A DNA stretch of 64,000 nucleotides from Methylorubrum extorquens (GTDB lineage: Bacteria > Pseudomonadota > Alphaproteobacteria > Rhizobiales > Beijerinckiaceae), in assembly GCF_024169925.1 (NCBI RefSeq), contig NZ_JALJXF010000001.1:3788001-3852000 (forward strand), read 5' to 3'. Position numbers and translations under genes: made by a program. The notes below the pieces were generated by a model. It made no database searches and was not told the DNA's origin. It was given only the letters and a program-made list of their open reading frames with translations. Below are positions 26,619 to 35,866 of this stretch, one piece after another (the stretch's first letter is position 1; each line of letters starts with the position of its first letter).

Positions 26619-27224
26619 ATGCTGAACACTGCGTCGAACGCGCCCGTCGCGGAGGAGCGTCCCCTGGAAAAGGCGCTCGGCCACCAAGTCCGCCTGCTGC
26701 GACGGGAGCGCGACCTGTCGGTGGCCGACCTCGGCAGTGCGGCCGGCATCTCGCCGGGCATGATCTCCAAGATCGAGAACGGGGCAATCTCGCCCTCGCT
26801 CGCTTCGATCAACGCGATCGCCTCGGCCCTCAACGTGCCGATCACCGCCCTCTTCGCCGCCTTCGAGGAGACCCGTGACTGCAGCTACGTGAAGCGCGGC
26901 CAGGGCGTGCCGATCGAGCGGCGCGGCACCAAGGTCGGGCATCTCTACGAGCTTCTGGGCGCCGGAATCCGCGGCGACGTGGTGGTGGAGCCCTATCTCA
27001 TCACCCTGCAGGACGAAGCCGAGGCCTATACGAGTTTCCGCCATGTCGGGACGGAATTCATCTACATGCTGACCGGCGAGGTGATCTATCACCACTCGGG
27101 CCAGGACTATCACTTGGCGCCCGGCGATGCGCTGATGTTCGATTCGAACGGCCTGCACGGCCCGGCCAAGCTCATCGAGACGCCGATGACCTATCTCTCC
27201 GTCATCGTCTATCCGCGGGCGTGA
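26619..27224 (+). CDS. XRE-family transcriptional regulator with C-terminal cupin
   Basis: A 201-residue regulator. An N-terminal helix-turn-helix (about 18-75) reads LGHQVRLLRRERDLSVADLG followed by GISPGMISKIENGAISPSLA, typical XRE/Cro. A cupin_2 domain (about 110-198) follows, with FRHVGTEFIYMLTGEVIYHH and HLAPGDALMFDSNGLHGP, the two cupin motifs that would hold a small ligand or metal. This architecture occurs in regulators of amino-acid, polyamine and sulfur metabolism (SutR, PuuR-like). No operon partner gives away the target. The start ATG 26619 is near an AAGGAGCAGCC site. The flanks are a long leader region and a small secreted-protein gene. Confidence 0.9.
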   Translation: MLNTASNAPVAEERPLEKALGHQVRLLRRERDLSVADLGSAAGISPGMISKIENGAISPSLASINAIASALNVPITALFAAFEETRDCSYVKRGQGVPIERRGTKVGHLYELLGAGIRGDVVVEPYLITLQDEAEAYTSFRHVGTEFIYMLTGEVIYHHSGQDYHLAPGDALMFDSNGLHGPAKLIETPMTYLSVIVYPRA

Positions 27225-27291
27225 AGGCGCCGCGCGATAACGATCCGTTCACCATAAGCTGCAAGGCATCGTGCGACGGAGCGGGAGAGTG

Positions 27292-27681
27292 ATGGCGATG
27301 ACGGCCGGTCGGCAGCGGGTGCTCTGCGCTCTCCTCGTCCTTTGCGGTCTCTTCTCCGGTCCCTTCGCCGCCCTCCTCGGCAGCCACGCATTCGCGGCCG
27401 ACCTGCCGGTGTTCGAGCCCGGCACGCCCGCTGGGGCGCCCTCGGCCCCGCGCTTCTTCCCTCGGGGCGACGGGGATTCTGAGGGCGACCGGCCGCCCCG
27501 CCCCCTGCCCCGTCGTCTCGTCGGCTGCGCCCCCCGCATCGTCCCGGTGCCGACCAACGCGCCGTACGATCCGAGTTATGTCGGCTCGGAATACGGGTTG
27601 GGCAAGCCGAGCTATTACGGCTTCCGTCCCGGGCCCGGCTACGACGACCCGTTCGACCGGCCCCTGCGCTATTGCCCGTGA
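27292..27681 (+). CDS. exported proline-rich protein of unknown function
   Basis: A 129-residue protein with a signal peptide (QRVLCALLVLCGLFSGPFAA ... HAFAA, cleavage near 37) and a Pro/Gly/Tyr-rich mature part (RPPRPLPRRLVGCAPRIVPVP, NAPYDPSYVGSEYGLGKPSYY, FRPGPGYDDPFDRPLRYC). Two cysteines could form a disulfide. No domain recognised; it resembles short secreted proteins frequent in Rhizobiales. The start ATG 27292 has GGGAGAG upstream; a frame from 27271 adds seven residues. It lies just before panC with a 76-base gap. Confidence 0.7.
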   Translation: MAMTAGRQRVLCALLVLCGLFSGPFAALLGSHAFAADLPVFEPGTPAGAPSAPRFFPRGDGDSEGDRPPRPLPRRLVGCAPRIVPVPTNAPYDPSYVGSEYGLGKPSYYGFRPGPGYDDPFDRPLRYCP

Positions 27682-27757
27682 AGGGGGGCCGCCCCGCTGG
27701 AATCCGGCGGCGGCGGCGCTTACCTGTGCCGCGCGTTTCCCTGCACCGAGCCGTCCC

Positions 27758-28612
27758 ATGTCCGACACGACCGTTCGCTTCGACACCCTTGAGGCTCTGC
27801 GTGCGCAGGTCGATGCATGGCGGTCTGGCGGCGACCGCATCGTGCTGGTGCCGACCATGGGCGCGCTTCATACGGGCCACCTCGCCCTCGTCGCGCACGC
27901 CAAGGCGATCGGCCGGCGGGCCATCGTCAGCATCTTCGTGAACCCGACCCAGTTCGGCCCGAACGAGGATTTTTCGCGCTACCCGCGCGACACCGAGGCC
28001 GACCTCGCGCTGCTCTCTCAGGCCGGCGCAGACGCCGCTTGGCTCCCCTCCGTCGAGATCATGTACCCGGCCGGTTTCTCGACGCGCATCGAGCCCGGCC
28101 CCGCGGCGGAGGGCCTGTGCGGCACTTTCCGGCCCGGCCATTTCTCCGGCGTCGCCACCGTCGTCACCAAGCTCATCCATCAGGTGCGGCCCGACATCGC
28201 CCTGTTCGGCGAGAAGGATTTCCAGCAATTGCAGGTGATCCGCTCGGTCACCCGCGACCTCGACATGGCGGTCACCATCGAGGGCGTTCCGACCTTGCGC
28301 GAGGCGGACGGCCTCGCGCTCTCCTCGCGCAACCGCTACCTCGACCCGCGTGAGCGGCACATCGCGCCACGCCTGCACGCGGTGCTCGCCGACATCGCCG
28401 AGCGTCTGGCCCGCGGCGCCGAGGCGGCTCCGCTCGTCACCGAGGGCATCGCGGCTCTGGAGGCGGCGGGGTTCGGTCCGGTGCAGTATCTCGAGGTGCG
28501 CGATGCGCAGACGCTCCGGCCCGTCGCGCGGGCCGTGCACGAGGCGCGGGTACTGGTGGCGGCCTATCTCGGCAAGACGCGGCTCATCGACAACGTGGCA
28601 GTGCCGGCCTGA
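27758..28612 (+). CDS. panC: pantoate--beta-alanine ligase PanC
   Basis: Joins pantoate and beta-alanine with ATP to make pantothenate, the precursor of coenzyme A. It is 284 residues long, the family's length. Signature motifs are LVPTMGALHTGHLALVAHAK (HxGH ATP site), SIFVNPTQFGPNEDFSRYPR, HFSGVATVVTKLIHQVRPDI, FGEKDFQQLQVIRSV, and ADGLALSSRNRYLDP with the KMSKS-like SSRN loop. The start ATG 27758 is the only one that keeps the N-terminus in length. panB is not nearby, so the gene stands alone. All active-site motifs are intact. Confidence 0.96.
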   Translation: MSDTTVRFDTLEALRAQVDAWRSGGDRIVLVPTMGALHTGHLALVAHAKAIGRRAIVSIFVNPTQFGPNEDFSRYPRDTEADLALLSQAGADAAWLPSVEIMYPAGFSTRIEPGPAAEGLCGTFRPGHFSGVATVVTKLIHQVRPDIALFGEKDFQQLQVIRSVTRDLDMAVTIEGVPTLREADGLALSSRNRYLDPRERHIAPRLHAVLADIAERLARGAEAAPLVTEGIAALEAAGFGPVQYLEVRDAQTLRPVARAVHEARVLVAAYLGKTRLIDNVAVPA

Positions 28613-28922
28613 CGCCTGCTGGCTGTGGACGACACCCTGTCCGCTTGATTGCTTCGGAATGGCGGATCCGGGTTTCGGCGACCGCCTGTCCGACTCTGGC
28701 GCAGCGCCTCTTCGGGACGATTTACACCACGAAACGGTGACATTCAGCAAATGCGGAACTTGACTGCTCTTACATCCATGCAATTCAATACATTTTTGAA
28801 AAATACTTCATGAACTACAGCGTTAAATCGTCGACTTGGAAAAGTTATAAAAGATATTATTTGATTTAGACGTCAAACCATCAAATGACAGTCCGGACTC
28901 AACCAAGGAAGAGACCGGGCCG
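28613..28922 (+). promoter_or_regulatory. AT-rich leader/promoter region of the siderophore receptor
   Basis: From about 28760 to 28890 the sequence becomes strikingly AT-rich compared with everything around it (runs such as CATTTTTGAAAAATAC and AAAAGATATTATTTG). A 7-bp inverted repeat, ATTTGAT (28859-28865) and ATCAAAT (28880-28886), lies about 40 bases before the start codon and could be an operator for an iron-responsive repressor. I cannot match it to a known Fur, RirA or Irr box with confidence. No gene is seen in this stretch. Confidence 0.5.
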
Positions 28923-31103
28923 ATGCGGATTTCCTGCGTGATCGTGCAGCATCGCTGCACGGCAGCCACGCTGTTGTTGCTGCTGTCGACCACGAGTTTC
29001 CTGGCCTCAGACCGCACCGCCCAGGCTCAGGAGCAGGGAGCCGGCGTCACACTCGACGAACTCACCGTGACCGGCGACGGCACCGCCGCGATCGGCTACC
29101 AGCCGCGGCGCAGCAGCTTCGGGACCGGCACCGAGACGCCGCTGCTCGACACGCCGGCCAACATCGCCGTCGTCTCCCAGGCCGTCCTGCGGGACCAGCG
29201 GGTGCTGAGCCTGGACGAGGCCCTTCGCAACGTCAGCGGCATTGCCCAGACCAACAGCCTCGGCGGCACGCAGGAGGGTGTGGTCCGCCGCGGCTTCGGC
29301 ACTACCCGCGACAGCTCGATCCTGCGCGACGGGCGCCGCACGGTCCTTCAGCAGAACTTCAGCCACAGCATCGAGCGGGTCGAAGTGCTCAAGGGGCCGG
29401 CCTCGCTGCTCTACGGCATCTCGGAGCCCGGCGGCCTGATCAACCTGGTGTCGAAGCGGCCGCTCTTCACCCGGCAGAACAGCCTCGACGTCACGGCGAC
29501 GAGCTTCGGCGGCGCGATCATCCAGCCGGATCTGACCGGCCCCATCGAGGGGACCAACCTCGCCTACCGGATCGTGGGCGACGTGCAGGACTACGATTAC
29601 TGGCGCAACTTCGGCACGATCCAGCGACAGGTCGCGGCGCCCTCGCTGACATGGCGGGGCGACGATACCACCGTCACGGTCGGCTACGAGTTCGCCCACT
29701 ACAACATCCCGTTCGACCGGGGCACGACCTTCGATCCCCGCACCGGCCGTCCCCTGCGGGTCCCGCGGGAGCGGCGCTTCGACGAGGCCCTGAGCCGGGT
29801 CGAGGCGATGAGCCATCTCGGCAGCCTCGATGTCGAGCACCGTTTCAACGACGCCTGGAAGATGCAGGTCGGCTTCACCGCCAGCAACCTCACCTACGAC
29901 GACAACCAGATCCGTCCGGTCTCCTACAACGCGGCCACCGGCTTCCTCACCCGCCGGGCCGACGCGACCCGCGGCGCCGACTTCAACTCCCAGGTCGCCC
30001 GGGTAGACCTCGTCGGCCGGTTCGAGGCGCTGGGCCTGCACCACGACCTGCTGGTCGGGGCGATGCACGAGCGCGTCGATTATTATCGCCGGGAGAGCTA
30101 TCGCGGCGCCAACCAGGGCGACTTCAATGTCTTCGATCCGGTCTACGGCCGGATCGCCGCCTCGAACCGCCTGTCGCTGCCGGCGAGCAACAACCGCGAC
30201 CGGCTCATCAACACCAGCCTCTACCTTCAGGACTCGATCCATCTGACCGACCAGCTCATCTTCGTGGCCGGGGCGAGCGCGCAGTTCTACGATCAGCTCG
30301 CCTTTGCGGGAGTCCCGGCGATCGTCTCGACGGATATCGACGGGATCAAGCCGCTGCCGCGGGCGGGTCTCGTCTACCGGATCGCCCCTCACCTCTCGGT
30401 CTATGGCAGCTACACCCAGTCCTTCCGTCCCAACGTGACCGACCTCGACCGCACCGGAGCGCTGCTGCCCGAAGAGGGCGACGCCTGGGAAGTCGGCGTC
30501 AAGGCGGAGCTGGGGGCCGGCCTGCTCGTGACCGGCGCAGTGTTCGACACCGAAAAGACCAACGTGCTCGTCACGCAGGTCGTGAACGGCATCCGCACGG
30601 CGGCGACCGCCGGAAAGGCGCGCTCGCGCGGCTTCGAACTCGACGTGGCCGGGCAGATCCTGCCGGATTGGTCGGTGATCGGGAGCTACGGGTTCACCGA
30701 TGCCATCGTCACCGAGGATCCGTTGCTGGCCGGAAACCAGTTGCTCAACACGCCGCGGACGACCGCAACGCTGTTCGTCACGCATCAGGTCGGGCTCGTC
30801 GCCCCGGCCACGACCGTAGGCTCGCTGCAACTCGGCGACGGCTTCCTCGAAGTGGGGCTGGGCTCGCGCTACGTCGGCGAGCGACCGGGCGATGCGGCCA
30901 ACACTTTCACCCTGCCCGACTACGTCGTGTGCGATGCCTTCCTGAGCTACCGGACCCACGTGAACGGCTTCCCGGCCGCGCTCCAGCTCAATCTCAAGAA
31001 CTTCCTCGACGAGACCTATTACCCGTCCTCGGGGGCCAGCAACGTGCTGGTGGCGGTCGGCGAACCCTTCCAGGCGCTGATGACGGCCCGGGTCTCGTGG
31101 TGA
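28923..31103 (+). CDS. TonB-dependent siderophore receptor
   Basis: A 726-residue outer-membrane receptor with a signal peptide (about 1-36, ending AQAQE), a plug domain (about 65-170: LLDTPANIAVVSQAVLRDQR, SLDEALRNVSGIAQTNSLGG, SIERVEVLKGPASLLYG, PGGLINLVSKRP) and a beta-barrel to the end. The barrel closes with the usual terminal aromatic (ARVSW). The TonB box is probably LDELTVTG (about 45). The plug motif set is that of ferric-siderophore receptors of the FhuA/FpvA type. Neighbours give no synthesis or periplasmic-binding genes, so it likely takes up a foreign siderophore. The AT-rich leader suggests regulation, presumably by iron. Confidence 0.93.
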   Translation: MRISCVIVQHRCTAATLLLLLSTTSFLASDRTAQAQEQGAGVTLDELTVTGDGTAAIGYQPRRSSFGTGTETPLLDTPANIAVVSQAVLRDQRVLSLDEALRNVSGIAQTNSLGGTQEGVVRRGFGTTRDSSILRDGRRTVLQQNFSHSIERVEVLKGPASLLYGISEPGGLINLVSKRPLFTRQNSLDVTATSFGGAIIQPDLTGPIEGTNLAYRIVGDVQDYDYWRNFGTIQRQVAAPSLTWRGDDTTVTVGYEFAHYNIPFDRGTTFDPRTGRPLRVPRERRFDEALSRVEAMSHLGSLDVEHRFNDAWKMQVGFTASNLTYDDNQIRPVSYNAATGFLTRRADATRGADFNSQVARVDLVGRFEALGLHHDLLVGAMHERVDYYRRESYRGANQGDFNVFDPVYGRIAASNRLSLPASNNRDRLINTSLYLQDSIHLTDQLIFVAGASAQFYDQLAFAGVPAIVSTDIDGIKPLPRAGLVYRIAPHLSVYGSYTQSFRPNVTDLDRTGALLPEEGDAWEVGVKAELGAGLLVTGAVFDTEKTNVLVTQVVNGIRTAATAGKARSRGFELDVAGQILPDWSVIGSYGFTDAIVTEDPLLAGNQLLNTPRTTATLFVTHQVGLVAPATTVGSLQLGDGFLEVGLGSRYVGERPGDAANTFTLPDYVVCDAFLSYRTHVNGFPAALQLNLKNFLDETYYPSSGASNVLVAVGEPFQALMTARVSW

Positions 31104-31153
31104 GGCTGCGCCTCGGGGACGGCGCGGGAGCACCGGACCGTCCCCGATCGTCG

Positions 31154-31203
31154 AACATCGTCCCGAACCGTGGCTGCCGGCTTATCAAAAACCGGCATTG
31201 CGG
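31154..31203. repeat. dispersed CATCGTC element, copy 2 (right end degenerate)
   Basis: AACATCGTCCCGAACCGTGG then CTGCCGGCTTATCAAAAACCGGCATTGC. It shares the left end and the GCCGGCTT core with the copies at 26143 and 57031, but the right end GACGATG is degraded. It lies between the convergent receptor and cysI genes. Confidence 0.6.
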
Positions 31204-31226
31204 AGACGAGAGGCGCGCGTGGCCGG

Positions 31227-33065
31227 TCAGGCGGCCCGCAGCGGCCCCGTTCGCTCGTGGAAGTCCGGACCGTTGCTGGTCTTCGCGACGAAGCCGGCGC
31301 GGATCACGAAATCCCCAAAGTGCTCGCCGGGCTGCCGATCCTTGGCATAGGCGGCGAACAGCGGATCCAGGGTGCCCTTGATCTCGGAGGCGGTGACGTC
31401 CTCGCGGTAGAGCTTGCTCAGCCGGGAGCCGTCGAAGGCGGCGCCGAGATAGAGGTGGTAGCGCTCGGGGCCGCGGCCGACGAGGCCGATCTCCGAGATG
31501 AAGGGTCGGGCGCAGCCATTGGGGCAGCCGGTCGAGCGGATGGTGATCGGCTCGTCCTGCAACCCGTGCCGGGCGAGGCTTTCCTCCAGCTCCGACAGGA
31601 GGTCGGGCAGGTAGCGTTCGCTCTCGGCCAGCGCCAGACCGCAGGTCGGCAAGGCGACGCAGGCCATGGAGTTGCGGCGCAGGGCTCCCGCTCCCCGGGT
31701 CAGGCCGTACTCGTCGACGAGCGCGTCGATCTCCGCGCGCTTGCCGGCCGGCACGTTGGCGATGATGACGTTCTGGTTGCCGGTGAGGCGGAAATCGCCC
31801 TCGTGCACCTCGGCGATGCGGCGCAGGCCCGAGAGGAATTGCGGCCCGCCGTCGATGTCCTTGATCCGGCCCGACGGCACGTAGAGCGTGAGGTGGTGGC
31901 GCCCGTCGTCGCCCTCGACCCAGCCGTAGCGGTCGCCGTTGCCGTCGAAGGTGAAGGGCTTCGGCTCGCCGAGCGGCTTGCCGATGCGCTTTCCGACCTC
32001 TTCGCGGAACGCGTCGAGGCCGAAGCGCTCGATCGTGTACTTGAGGCGGGCGTTCTTGCGGTTCTTGCGGTTGCCCCAGTCACGCTGGACCGTCATCACG
32101 GCTTCCGCCGCCTTCAGGGCGTCCTCGGGCTTCACGAAGCCCAGCACGTCGGCGGTGCGCGGAAACGTGTCGGTCTCGCCATGGGTCATGCCCATGCCGC
32201 CGCCGACGGTGACGTTCCAGCCCGTGACCTGGTTCTTCTTGTCGAGGATGGCGATGAAGCCGAGGTCATGGGCGAAGATGTCGACCTCGTTGGAGGGCGG
32301 CACCGCGACCACGGTCTTGAACTTCCGCGGCAGGTAGGTCTTGCCGTAGACCGGCTCGACCTCCGCCGCGTCCTCGCCGCCGACCACGCGCTCGCCGTCT
32401 AGCCAGATCTCGCGCCACGCGCCGGTCTTCGGCAGCAGGGTGTCGGAGATGTCCTTGGCGAGCTGGAGCGCGACCTTGTGGGCACCGGCCTGGGCCGGGT
32501 TGGTCGCGGCCATGACGTTGCGGTTGACGTCGCCGCAGGCGGCGATGGTGTCGAGCAGCGCCGAGTCGATCGCCGCCATGGTGCGCTTGAGGTTCGACTT
32601 GATGACGCCGTGATACTGGAACGTCTGCCGGGTGGTCGCCCGCAGGGCGCTGCCGGCATAGGTCGTGGCGATGTTGTCGAGGATCAGCCACTGCTTCGGC
32701 GTGATGACGCCGCCCGCGATGCGCAGGCGGATCATGAAGCTGAAGGCTTTTTCGAGCTTTTTCTTGGTGCGCTCCGCCCGGATGTCCCGGTCGTCCTGCA
32801 TGTACATGCCGTGGAACTTGACGAGCTGGCCGTCATCCTCGGAGATCGCGCCGGTGGCGTGCTTGAGCAGCCCGTCGGCGAGCCCGCCGCGGAGATAGCC
32901 GCTGGCGATCTTCAGGTGCTCGTTATGGGCGAGCCCGGCGGCGCGTGCGGCCTCGGCCTCCGTGATCGGAAGCTCGGTCGGCGGCGTCTCGTAGCGGCGC
33001 GCGCCGATGCCGGGCGTGTCCACGGCGGGGCCGTCAGGGGTTTCGATCGGCTTGTGGTCGTCCAT
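31227..33065 (-). CDS. cysI: sulfite reductase hemoprotein (beta) subunit CysI
   Basis: Reduces sulfite to sulfide with six electrons using siroheme coupled to a 4Fe-4S cluster. The 612-residue protein has both ferredoxin-like halves. The first repeat includes KFHGMYMQDDRDIRAER and ATTRQTFQYHGV. The cluster ligands are in ACVALPTCGLALAESERY (CxxxxxC) and STGCPNGCARPF (CxxxC), all present. The start ATG 33065 removes an Ile/Glu-rich upstream stretch. It lies downstream of cysJ on the same strand with a palindromic repeat in the 210-base gap, so cysJ and cysI likely form the NADPH-dependent sulfite reductase together. Confidence 0.94.
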   Translation of the reverse strand: MDDHKPIETPDGPAVDTPGIGARRYETPPTELPITEAEAARAAGLAHNEHLKIASGYLRGGLADGLLKHATGAISEDDGQLVKFHGMYMQDDRDIRAERTKKKLEKAFSFMIRLRIAGGVITPKQWLILDNIATTYAGSALRATTRQTFQYHGVIKSNLKRTMAAIDSALLDTIAACGDVNRNVMAATNPAQAGAHKVALQLAKDISDTLLPKTGAWREIWLDGERVVGGEDAAEVEPVYGKTYLPRKFKTVVAVPPSNEVDIFAHDLGFIAILDKKNQVTGWNVTVGGGMGMTHGETDTFPRTADVLGFVKPEDALKAAEAVMTVQRDWGNRKNRKNARLKYTIERFGLDAFREEVGKRIGKPLGEPKPFTFDGNGDRYGWVEGDDGRHHLTLYVPSGRIKDIDGGPQFLSGLRRIAEVHEGDFRLTGNQNVIIANVPAGKRAEIDALVDEYGLTRGAGALRRNSMACVALPTCGLALAESERYLPDLLSELEESLARHGLQDEPITIRSTGCPNGCARPFISEIGLVGRGPERYHLYLGAAFDGSRLSKLYREDVTASEIKGTLDPLFAAYAKDRQPGEHFGDFVIRAGFVAKTSNGPDFHERTGPLRAA

Positions 33066-33116
33066 GGCGGTGATCTCTGCAATGATCGAGTTCGGCCGCT
33101 CATCCCCGCTCACCAC

Positions 33117-33229
33117 CTCGTCCTGAGGTGACGGAGCGAAGCGGAGACCTCGAAGGAGGGCTCCCGTTCTCGCGGCGATCCCTGGAGCCTTCCAGCGAAG
33201 CGCGCTGGCGCGAGCGTCTCAGGATGAAG
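33117..33229. repeat. interrupted palindrome, diverged family copy 2
   Basis: CTCGTCCTGAGGTG near the left end and GTCTCAGGATGAAG near the right end are the degenerate arms; the inner arms are CCTCGAAGGAGGG and CCCTGGAGCCTTCCAG. It is a weaker version of the palindrome at 22078-22187 and lies in the gap between cysJ and cysI, so if transcribed it would form a hairpin inside the presumed operon. Confidence 0.7.
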
Positions 33230-33275
33230 TCCAGATCGGGAAGGAACGCCGTCCTTCCTCAGTCAACGTCGTGTC

Positions 33276-35063
33276 TCAGTAAACGTCCTGCTGGTAGCGC
33301 CGGGCGCGCTCCAGCGAAGCCACATGCGCCTCGGCATCGGCGCTGCTGAGGCCCTTCACGCTCTCGAAGGCGCGCACCACGGCGGCGCGCACGTCCTTGG
33401 CCATGTTCTTGGCGTCACCACAGACGTAGAAATGGGCGCCGCCGTCGAGCCATTCCACCACCTCGGCGGCATGTGCGTCGATCCGATCCTGCACGTAGAT
33501 CTTCTCCGGCTGATCGCGGGAGAAGGCGACGTCGATCTTGGCCAGCGAGCCGTCCTCCAGCGCGTCCTGCCATTCGAGCTGGTACAGGAAGTCGTGGGTG
33601 AAGTGGCGGTCGCCGAAAAACAGCCAGGAGCGGCCGGGGGCTTCCGTGGCGCGGCGCTCCTGCACGAAGGCGCGGAACGGGGCGACGCCGGTGCCGGGGC
33701 CGACCATGATGATGTCGGTCGACGGGTCGGAGGGCAGGCGGAAATGCTTGTTGGGCTTCACCCGAACCCGCAGCTTGGCGCCGTTCTTGATGCGGTCGGC
33801 CACATGCACCGAGGCGACGCCGGAGCGGGCGCGGCCGTGGGTCTCGTAGCGCACGGCGGCGATGGTGAGATGCACCTCGTCGCCGACTTCCCGACGCGAG
33901 GAGGCGATGGAATAGGCTCGCGGCGGCAGCGGCCGGGTCACGGTGTTGAGATGCTCGGCCGTCAGTTCAGCGGGGAAGCGCTCGATCAGGTCGATCAGGT
34001 GCCGCCCCTCGATCCAGGCCTTCACTTCGCCACTCTCGACGAATTTCTGCGCATCGGCATGGCCCGTGGCCTTGGCGAAGCGCTCGACCGTGGTGGGCGA
34101 GAGCGTGGTGATGTCACGCTCGGCCAGCAGCGCCTTGCGCAAGGCCTCGTCACCGGAGAGTCCTGTGGCGCGCAAAATCTCGTCCACGAGCTGCGGGTCG
34201 TTCTCCGGGAAGATCTCCAGCGAATCGCCGGGCTCGTAGGCCGGCGCCCCATCCTCGAATTCGAGGGCGAGGTGGATCGTCTCCTTATCGGAGCGCGAGG
34301 AGTTGAGGTTCACATGGTCGATCACCTCGACCACCGCCGGCTCGCGGCTGACCTCGCCATCCTCGTCCTCGGCTCCGGCGCGGAAATCGACCGCCACAAC
34401 GTTGTCGGCCGCACTCTCGGCCGGCGCGAGCGCCTTCAGCGTCCCCTTGATCCACTCGGCGGCCGGCTTCTCGAAGTCGAGGTCGAGGTCCGCGCGGTCG
34501 TAGGCGCGCTTGGCGCCAAGCGCCTCGAAGCGCGTGTCGAGCGCCTTCCCGATCGCACAGAACTCCGCGTAGCTCGTGTCGCCGAGCGCCAGCACGCCGA
34601 ACTGCACGCCTTCCAGGCGGGGGGCCGCGTCGCCCATCAACTCGCCATAGGCTCGCACCGCGCGGGCCGGCGGCTCGCCCTCGCCCCAGGTTGCGGCGAT
34701 GGCGATGAGCTTGCCGGCCTTGGGCAGGGTGGCCAGATCGAGATCGGCGAAATCCACGATCTTCGGCTTGAAGCCCTGCTTGCGCGCCAGCTTGCTCACG
34801 TCGCTCGCGAGCTTTTCGGAATTGCCCGATTCGGAGGCGAACAGGATCGTCAGCGGCTCGGCCGCCTTCGGGGGCGCGGCCGGGGCGGCGGCTGCGGTCG
34901 CGGGCTGGCCGGCGGCCGCATCGAGGCCGGCGAGGAAGCCCGTCAGCCACGCACGCTGGATCGGCGTCGCCGCGCCGAGCGCCGCGTCGAGATGGGCCCG
35001 CTCCTGATCTCCGAAGGGAGCCGTGCGGGGGAGAAGTGCTTGCCTGGACATTGTGGGTGCCAT
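33276..35063 (-). CDS. cysJ: sulfite reductase flavoprotein (alpha) subunit CysJ
   Basis: Moves electrons from NADPH through FAD and FMN to CysI. The 595-residue protein begins with a short acidic/Ala-rich part, then a flavodoxin domain (about 70-210, ILFASESGNSEKLA for FMN and GVLALGDTSYAEFC), an FAD-binding domain (about 240-460, PRAYSIASSRREVGDEVHLT) and an NADPH domain (VGPGTGVAPFRAFVQER, then FYVCGDAKNMAKDV and the terminal RARRYQQDVY). All cofactor motifs are intact. ATG 35063 is used; ATG 35051 (four residues later) is possible. A Lrp-type regulator gene ends 100 bases upstream on the same strand. Confidence 0.94.
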   Translation of the reverse strand: MAPTMSRQALLPRTAPFGDQERAHLDAALGAATPIQRAWLTGFLAGLDAAAGQPATAAAAPAAPPKAAEPLTILFASESGNSEKLASDVSKLARKQGFKPKIVDFADLDLATLPKAGKLIAIAATWGEGEPPARAVRAYGELMGDAAPRLEGVQFGVLALGDTSYAEFCAIGKALDTRFEALGAKRAYDRADLDLDFEKPAAEWIKGTLKALAPAESAADNVVAVDFRAGAEDEDGEVSREPAVVEVIDHVNLNSSRSDKETIHLALEFEDGAPAYEPGDSLEIFPENDPQLVDEILRATGLSGDEALRKALLAERDITTLSPTTVERFAKATGHADAQKFVESGEVKAWIEGRHLIDLIERFPAELTAEHLNTVTRPLPPRAYSIASSRREVGDEVHLTIAAVRYETHGRARSGVASVHVADRIKNGAKLRVRVKPNKHFRLPSDPSTDIIMVGPGTGVAPFRAFVQERRATEAPGRSWLFFGDRHFTHDFLYQLEWQDALEDGSLAKIDVAFSRDQPEKIYVQDRIDAHAAEVVEWLDGGAHFYVCGDAKNMAKDVRAAVVRAFESVKGLSSADAEAHVASLERARRYQQDVY

Positions 35064-35163
35064 GTCGTCCGCCGGAGCGCCGCTGTCAACGTCGAAACGT
35101 CCGTTTTAAAGAACGCCCCGCAGAGAGAAGAGATTGTTCGTTGCTGCGCCGCAATAAGGAATT

Positions 35164-35724
35164 TTATTCTCCGACCACCGCCAGCCGGGGCTCGGCGCGT
35201 CCCCGCGGGGGCGGCGCCGGCAACGGCAGGGCGGTCGTCGACTTCACCTTCTCCATGGCGAAGCGCGAGGTCACGTTCTTAAGAGGAAGCGTGGCGATCA
35301 GGTTCTTATAGAACGTGTCGTAGGCCGCCATATCGGCCACGACGACGCGGAGCATGTAATCGACGTCGCCGGCCATGCGGTAGAATTCGAGCACCTCCGG
35401 CATCGCCGCGATGCGGTCGGCGAATTGCTCCAGCCAGTCCTTGGAATGGTCGGCGGTCTCGATGGAGACGAAGACGGTGAGGCCGAGCCCGAGCTTCACA
35501 GGGTCGAGCACGGCCACGCGCCGGTCGATCACGCCGTCGGCTTCGAGGCGCTGGATGCGCTTCCAGCACGGGGTCTGCGACAGCCCGACCTGCTCGCCGA
35601 TGGCGGCGATGGAGAGCGTGGCGTCCTTCTGCAGCAGCGCGAGGATCTTGAGGTCGATCGAGTCCAAGGGCGGCCTCTCCGGATTGGGTGGCGAGGATGG
35701 TCTCTCGAAGGCGTCGCCCGACAC
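35164..35724 (-). CDS. Lrp/AsnC-family transcriptional regulator
   Basis: A 186-residue regulator with an N-terminal winged helix-turn-helix (LDSIDLKILALLQKDATLSI, then IAAIGEQVGLSQTPCWKRIQRLEADGVIDR, about 20-70) and an AsnC ligand-sensing domain (about 80-165, including VLEFYRMAGDVDYMLRVVVAD). An unusual Pro-rich tail (ALPLPAPPPRGRAEP) ends it. It sits between the cysJ-cysI and cysH-cysD-cysN genes, transcribed toward cysJ and divergently from cysH, so it is a good candidate to control the sulfur genes, perhaps sensing cysteine or another amino acid. That role is inferred from position only. Confidence 0.9.
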   Translation of the reverse strand: MSGDAFERPSSPPNPERPPLDSIDLKILALLQKDATLSIAAIGEQVGLSQTPCWKRIQRLEADGVIDRRVAVLDPVKLGLGLTVFVSIETADHSKDWLEQFADRIAAMPEVLEFYRMAGDVDYMLRVVVADMAAYDTFYKNLIATLPLKNVTSRFAMEKVKSTTALPLPAPPPRGRAEPRLAVVGE

Positions 35725-35866
35725 TTGAGCGACAGGCCCGACTGGGCGCCTCGTTGAGAAGATTATTTTCTAACTGGGCAACGATCCGCCGCGGTGACCG
35801 TTGCAGGCTCGCTCGCGGCGCAGCGGGGAATTGCGTGCGCGACAGCACCACAAGGGTCCCGACGCC

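Noticed and set aside
28613..28922. Fur, RirA or Irr iron box in the AT-rich leader
   Set aside because: No stretch matches the consensus sites well enough to name one.
29007..31133. 708-codon open frame antisense to the siderophore receptor
   Set aside because: High-GC antisense shadow: composition is Arg/Ala/Gly/Asp-rich with no domain, and the sense frame is a clear TonB receptor.
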